In this document: piece after piece, positions 6,320-9,440 of the stretch
Position numbering within the stretch: position 1 is the stretch's first letter
Layout of the letters: each line of letters starts with the position of its first letter
Assembly: GCA_018609945.1 (NCBI GenBank)
Contig: JAHENO010000237.1
Location: 1-9,440 of the forward strand
DNA: 9,440 nucleotides
Direction of reading: 5' to 3'
DNA from: Haloarculaceae archaeon
GTDB lineage: Archaea > Halobacteriota > Halobacteria > Halobacteriales > Haloarculaceae
Notes under the pieces: model-generated
Databases searched by the model: none
What the model saw: the letters and a program-made list of their open reading frames with translations, nothing else
What the model was told of the DNA's origin: nothing
Program-made: the position numbers and the translations under genes

Positions 6320-7513
6320 ATGCCGAGACAGACGATGGCACCCAGCGACGGAGACGTCTGCGTCATCATTCCGACGATCCGCGAGTACGAGTGTCTCCGG
6401 GCGTACCTGGAGAACGCCCGCGAGCACGGGTTCGACACGGACCGGTTGCACGTCGTCCTCGTCACGGAGGATTTCTGCGAGACGGCGGCGATGGAGCGGA
6501 TGCTCGACGAGGAGGGCGTCTCGGGTGAGGTGTTCGATGGGACCCGCCGCGAGACGTGGTTCGACCGGCACGGGGCCGGCGAGTACGCCCATCTGGTTCC
6601 GGCAGCCAGCCACGCACAGACCTCCTTTGGACTGCTGTACCTGTGGGCCAACGACTTCGAGTACGGCGTCTTCATCGACGACGACACCCTCCCACATCCG
6701 GCATTCGACTTCTTCGGCCGGCACCTCCGGAACCTCCAGTATGAGGGGCCGATGGAGGCGGTCCGGTCGGACGAGCGGTGGGTGAACGTCCTCTACCAGA
6801 ACGTCGACGAGCACGGCCTCTACCCGCGCGGGTACCCCTACAGCGCGATGGACGAGACCGTCGAGACCGACCGTATCGAGGTCGACGATGTCGTCGCCTC
6901 CCAGGGGCTGTGGACGAACGTTCCCGACCTGGACGCCGTCCGCATCCTGATGGACGGCGACCTGGACGGGCAGGCCCAGACCCGCACGAGCGCCGGCGAC
7001 TTCGAGGGTGACTTCGTGGCTGCGGACGGGCAGTACCTCACCGTCTGCTCGATGAATCTCGCCTTCCGCCGGGAAATCGTGCCGGCCTTTTATCAGCTCC
7101 CGATGGACGACAACCCCTGGGACGTGGGCCGCTTCGACGACATCTGGTCGGGCGTCTTCCTCAAGCGTGCCTGTGACGTGCTGGGCAAGCAGATCTACAA
7201 CGGATATCCGCTCTGTGAGCACAACAAGGCACCCCGGTCGACCTTCTCCGATCTCACCAACGAGGTCCACGGCCTCGAACTCAACGAGCACGTCTGGGAG
7301 ATCGTCGACGGCGTCGGCGACGGGGCGAGCACCTACGCCGGGGTCTTCGAGGCGATGGGTCGAGAACTCGCCGCCGGCGACTTCGGGGACTACGAGAACG
7401 GCGCGTTCCTGAACTACGTCGGCGAGCACATGCTCGAGTGGCTGGACTGTCTCGAAACCCTGGACGCGACCGACAGCGCGCGGGCCAGCGTTACCGGCCT
7501 CGGAGACGACTGA
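6320..7513 (+). CDS. GT75-like protein (reversibly glycosylated polypeptide / UDP-arabinopyranose mutase family)
   Basis: A 397-residue protein without signal peptide or membrane segments, so probably cytoplasmic. Its motifs, in order, line up with plant reversibly glycosylated polypeptides (GT75): VIIPTIRE near the N terminus, the metal/nucleotide-sugar DDD motif in FIDDDT (120-122), RGYPYS (170-175), GLWTNVPDLDA (196-206), CSMNLAF (243-249), RFDDIWSG (271-278) and EHNKA (300-304). In plants this family interconverts UDP-arabinopyranose and UDP-arabinofuranose and becomes glycosylated on an Arg of the RGYPFS motif, here Arg170. Archaeal members are often labelled alpha-1,4-glucan-protein synthase, without firm proof. 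Residues after about 310 are more divergent. A second in-frame ATG lies at 6335; 6320 is preferred because it sits about 27 bp from the TATA-like patch. It is the first gene of an operon with iron-transport genes, preceded by two iron-regulator-like boxes. The actual sugar substrate and link to iron are unknown. Confidence 0.82.
   Translation: MPRQTMAPSDGDVCVIIPTIREYECLRAYLENAREHGFDTDRLHVVLVTEDFCETAAMERMLDEEGVSGEVFDGTRRETWFDRHGAGEYAHLVPAASHAQTSFGLLYLWANDFEYGVFIDDDTLPHPAFDFFGRHLRNLQYEGPMEAVRSDERWVNVLYQNVDEHGLYPRGYPYSAMDETVETDRIEVDDVVASQGLWTNVPDLDAVRILMDGDLDGQAQTRTSAGDFEGDFVAADGQYLTVCSMNLAFRREIVPAFYQLPMDDNPWDVGRFDDIWSGVFLKRACDVLGKQIYNGYPLCEHNKAPRSTFSDLTNEVHGLELNEHVWEIVDGVGDGASTYAGVFEAMGRELAAGDFGDYENGAFLNYVGEHMLEWLDCLETLDATDSARASVTGLGDD
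7502..7505 (+). promoter_or_regulatory. Shine-Dalgarno-like site for the solute-binding protein gene
   Basis: GGAG inside the last codons of the preceding gene, 9 nt before the ATG at 7515. The upstream stop codon (7511-7513) lies between this site and the ATG, so ribosomes finishing the GT75-like gene could restart directly on the next one. Confidence 0.5.
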
Positions 7514-7514
7514 C

Positions 7515-8750
7515 ATGACTGACGAACACAGCGACACGGACGGAACGGACAGGGGCGGAAAGAGACGGCTGTCTCGCCGGCGCTTCGTCGCCACGACGGC
7601 CCTGGTCGGGACCGGGGCGCTCGCGGGCTGTCCCGGGTCTACCGGTGACGGTGACGGCGGCGGAGGTGGTGACGGCAGCAGTGGCGGCGACGGAAGCGGT
7701 GGCGATGGCGGAACCCCGTCCGACCCTACCGCACTCGCTAACTTCCGTGGCTCCGGGCCGCTGGTCCAGCAACGCGACCCCCCCGGCGGCACGTCGATCA
7801 CCGACCTCCCCGACCTCTCCGGGGAACTGACGCTGTACCTGGGCGGCGGCGAAGGGGGGCTGTACCTCGACCTCATCGAACGGTTCAAGAACGTCTACCC
7901 GGACTTCGAGGTCAGCACGACGCTCGACGCCTCGGCGAGTCTCGCCAACAGGATCATCGAGGAATCGGCGGCGGGAACGAGTCCGGCCGATCTGTTCATG
8001 GCGGTCGACGCGGGATCGCTCGGTGCCGTCGCCCGGGAGGGTGCGACCGTCTCCCTGCCAGCGGAAGTGACCGACGAGGTCCCCGAGAGCCTGCGGACCG
8101 ACCAGTGGATCGGCTTTGCCGGCCGGGCCCGGGCCGTCCCCTACAACACGGAGGTACTGTCAGAGTCGGCGATCCCCGATACAGTCCAGGAGTTCCCGGA
8201 GGTTCCGGAGTTCGAGGACGCGTTCGGGTGGGCGCCGACCTACAGCGCGTTCCAGGCCTTCGTGACCGCGATGCGCGTGCTCCGCGGGCGCGACCAGACC
8301 AGGGAGTGGCTGCTGGCGATGCAAGACCACGGCGCCCTGCAGTTGAACGACGAGTTCCTCACGTCGAACGCCGTCGCCGACGGGGAAGTCGTGGCCGGAC
8401 TGGCCAACCACTACTACGCGCTGCGCATCAAGAACGCCCGGCAGAACGCGCCCATCGACATCACGTTCACCACCAACGACGCCGGCGCGCTCATCAACAC
8501 CTCGGGCGCGGAGATCATCCAGGGCACCGACAGCCAGGACCTCGCGGTGACGTTCCTGCGGCACCTCCTCTCCTCGGAGGCCCAGGAGTTTTTCGCCACG
8601 ACGACCTTCGCCTACCCGACCGTCCCCGAGGTTTCGCCCGCCGGCGGCCTCCCCAGCATCGAGGAACTGAACCCGCCGGACATCGACCTCACGCAACTGG
8701 CCGACGTGGAACCGACACTCGAATTACTCAGGGAAACTGACGTCCTCTAA
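7515..8750 (+). CDS. Iron(III)-type ABC transporter solute-binding lipoprotein (FbpA/FutA/SfuA-like)
   Basis: A 411-residue exported receptor that should capture ferric iron at the outer face of the membrane and hand it to the permease. The N terminus carries a twin-arginine motif, SRRRFVA (20-26), a short hydrophobic stretch and the lipobox LAGC with Cys39 as the lipid-anchored first residue. A Gly/Asp/Ser-rich linker (about 40-72) follows, as is usual in haloarchaeal lipoproteins. The mature part matches the FbpA/FutA cluster: LTLYLGGGEGG at the domain start, WIGFAGRARAVPYN ending near Tyr210, and GLANHYYALR with the adjacent Tyr300-Tyr301 pair that typically ligates Fe(III). The gene starts one base after the upstream stop and its own stop overlaps the permease start. 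Substrate is inferred from these motifs, the permease type and the upstream iron boxes; thiamine- or other anion-type binding proteins of the same fold are less likely. Confidence 0.88.
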   Translation: MTDEHSDTDGTDRGGKRRLSRRRFVATTALVGTGALAGCPGSTGDGDGGGGGDGSSGGDGSGGDGGTPSDPTALANFRGSGPLVQQRDPPGGTSITDLPDLSGELTLYLGGGEGGLYLDLIERFKNVYPDFEVSTTLDASASLANRIIEESAAGTSPADLFMAVDAGSLGAVAREGATVSLPAEVTDEVPESLRTDQWIGFAGRARAVPYNTEVLSESAIPDTVQEFPEVPEFEDAFGWAPTYSAFQAFVTAMRVLRGRDQTREWLLAMQDHGALQLNDEFLTSNAVADGEVVAGLANHYYALRIKNARQNAPIDITFTTNDAGALINTSGAEIIQGTDSQDLAVTFLRHLLSSEAQEFFATTTFAYPTVPEVSPAGGLPSIEELNPPDIDLTQLADVEPTLELLRETDVL

Positions 8751-9440
8751 TGGCGACGCCGGACGGCCGGACGTACCGCGGCGGATTCGGGCGGATACGC
8801 GAGTCGCTGCCCTCTCTGCTGACGGCCGTCTCGGTCCTGCTGGCGCTCGTTCTCCTCTCGCCGGTGGCGTGGGTGCTGTTGCGTGCCGGCGAGGTGGAGT
8901 CCGGCCGTGCCGCCTCGCTGTTGCTCGATCCCGATACGCTCCAGATCGTGGTGAACTCGCTCCTTCTGGTGGGGGTCGTCACGGGCGGGTCGTTGCTCGT
9001 CGGGGTGCCACTCGCCATCCTGACGGTCCAGACGGACCTCCCCTTCCGGCGGTTCTGGACCGTCGTTGCCGCCCTGCCGCTGGTGATCCCCAGCTACATC
9101 GGCGCGTTCGCGTTCGTCTCCGCTTTCGGTCCCCGCGGGGTTCTCCAGGGGATTCTCGCGCCCCTGGGAGTCGAGCGGATCCCAGCGATGTTCGGCCTCC
9201 TGGGGACGGCCGTCGTGTTGACGCTCTTCACGTACCCCTACGTCTACATCACCACCCGGGCCGCCCTGCTGTCTTTCGATGGGACCGTCATCGAGGCCGC
9301 ACGGACGCTCAACCACAGCCGCTGGCAGGCGTTCTGGCGCGTGACGCTCCCGCAGATCAAGCCCGGCATCGCCGCCGGCGCTCTGCTGGTGGCGCTGTAC
9401 ACGCTGTCGGACTTCGGGACGCCACAGATCATGCGCTACG
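8750..9440 (+). CDS. Iron(III)-type ABC transporter permease (FbpB/SfuB-like), partial
   Basis: The 5' part of an integral membrane permease; 230 residues are visible and the frame is open at the right edge. Related FbpB/SfuB permeases have about 520-550 residues in two fused halves, so roughly the first half is present. Hydrophobic segments appear near residues 21-45, 64-90, 99-123 and 144-166, with another starting near 210. The EAA loop, where the ATPase docks, reads EAARTLNHSRWQAFWRVTLP (about 184-203); the usual Gly after EAAxxL is Asn here. The ATG shares its A with the TAA stop of the binding-protein gene (TAATG), which implies translational coupling; no Shine-Dalgarno is evident. Together with that lipoprotein it should form the import channel for iron; the ATP-hydrolysing subunit is not in the window. 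Confidence 0.88.
   Translation, partial: MATPDGRTYRGGFGRIRESLPSLLTAVSVLLALVLLSPVAWVLLRAGEVESGRAASLLLDPDTLQIVVNSLLLVGVVTGGSLLVGVPLAILTVQTDLPFRRFWTVVAALPLVIPSYIGAFAFVSAFGPRGVLQGILAPLGVERIPAMFGLLGTAVVLTLFTYPYVYITTRAALLSFDGTVIEAARTLNHSRWQAFWRVTLPQIKPGIAAGALLVALYTLSDFGTPQIMRY

Noticed and set aside
7632..7728. GGTGACGG-like repeats in the binding-protein gene as a DNA tandem repeat
   Set aside because: They encode the Gly/Asp/Ser linker after the lipobox, which is normal for haloarchaeal lipoproteins; the units are irregular and explained by protein composition.
6182..7888. 568-codon minus-strand open frame opposite the GT75-like and binding-protein genes
   Set aside because: It runs across two clear plus-strand genes, their junction and the promoter palindromes, has Pro/Ser-rich filler and no domain, so it is a GC-driven shadow.

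Overview
The window is dense, GC-rich chromosomal DNA that looks haloarchaeal (class Halobacteria). The predicted proteins are strongly acidic (Asp/Glu-rich). The solute-binding protein carries a twin-arginine lipoprotein signal followed by the Gly/Asp/Ser linker typical of haloarchaeal lipoproteins. The leucyl-tRNA synthetase is of the archaeal type. Genus cannot be fixed from sequence alone. Seven protein-coding genes fill the window, two of them cut by its ends. I see no RNA genes, mobile elements or CRISPR arrays, and no gene-free stretch longer than about 110 bp.

Layout: (1) 1-2029, minus strand: leuS, with its 3' end beyond the window. (2) 2137-4656, plus strand: a CopA/CcoI-type copper P-type ATPase, divergent from leuS across a 107-bp intergenic region with TATA-like and inverted-repeat elements. 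(3) 4678-6212, minus strand: a two-gene operon of a thiolase-superfamily enzyme and a DUF35 (zinc ribbon/OB-fold) partner, joined by an ATGA overlap and convergent with copA across only 21 bp. (4) 6320-9440, plus strand: a tightly packed operon of a GT75-like (reversibly glycosylated polypeptide/UDP-arabinopyranose mutase family) protein, a Fe(III)-type ABC solute-binding lipoprotein, and a partial FbpB/SfuB-like permease. Any ATPase gene should lie just past the right edge.

The most interesting points are in parts 3 and 4. Two DtxR-like palindromes (TTTNGG-N4-CCTAAA type) sit 27 bp apart, centre to centre, directly before the GT75-like gene. This suggests an iron-responsive repressor controls a unit joining a sugar-nucleotide mutase/glycosyltransferase-like protein to iron uptake, a combination I cannot explain from known pathways. 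In the thiolase, the usual nucleophilic cysteine is a serine and its DUF35 partner has an atypical zinc knuckle. Together these raise the possibility that the pair is not a conventional thiolase; a retro-aldolase like Ltp2-DUF35 is one alternative.
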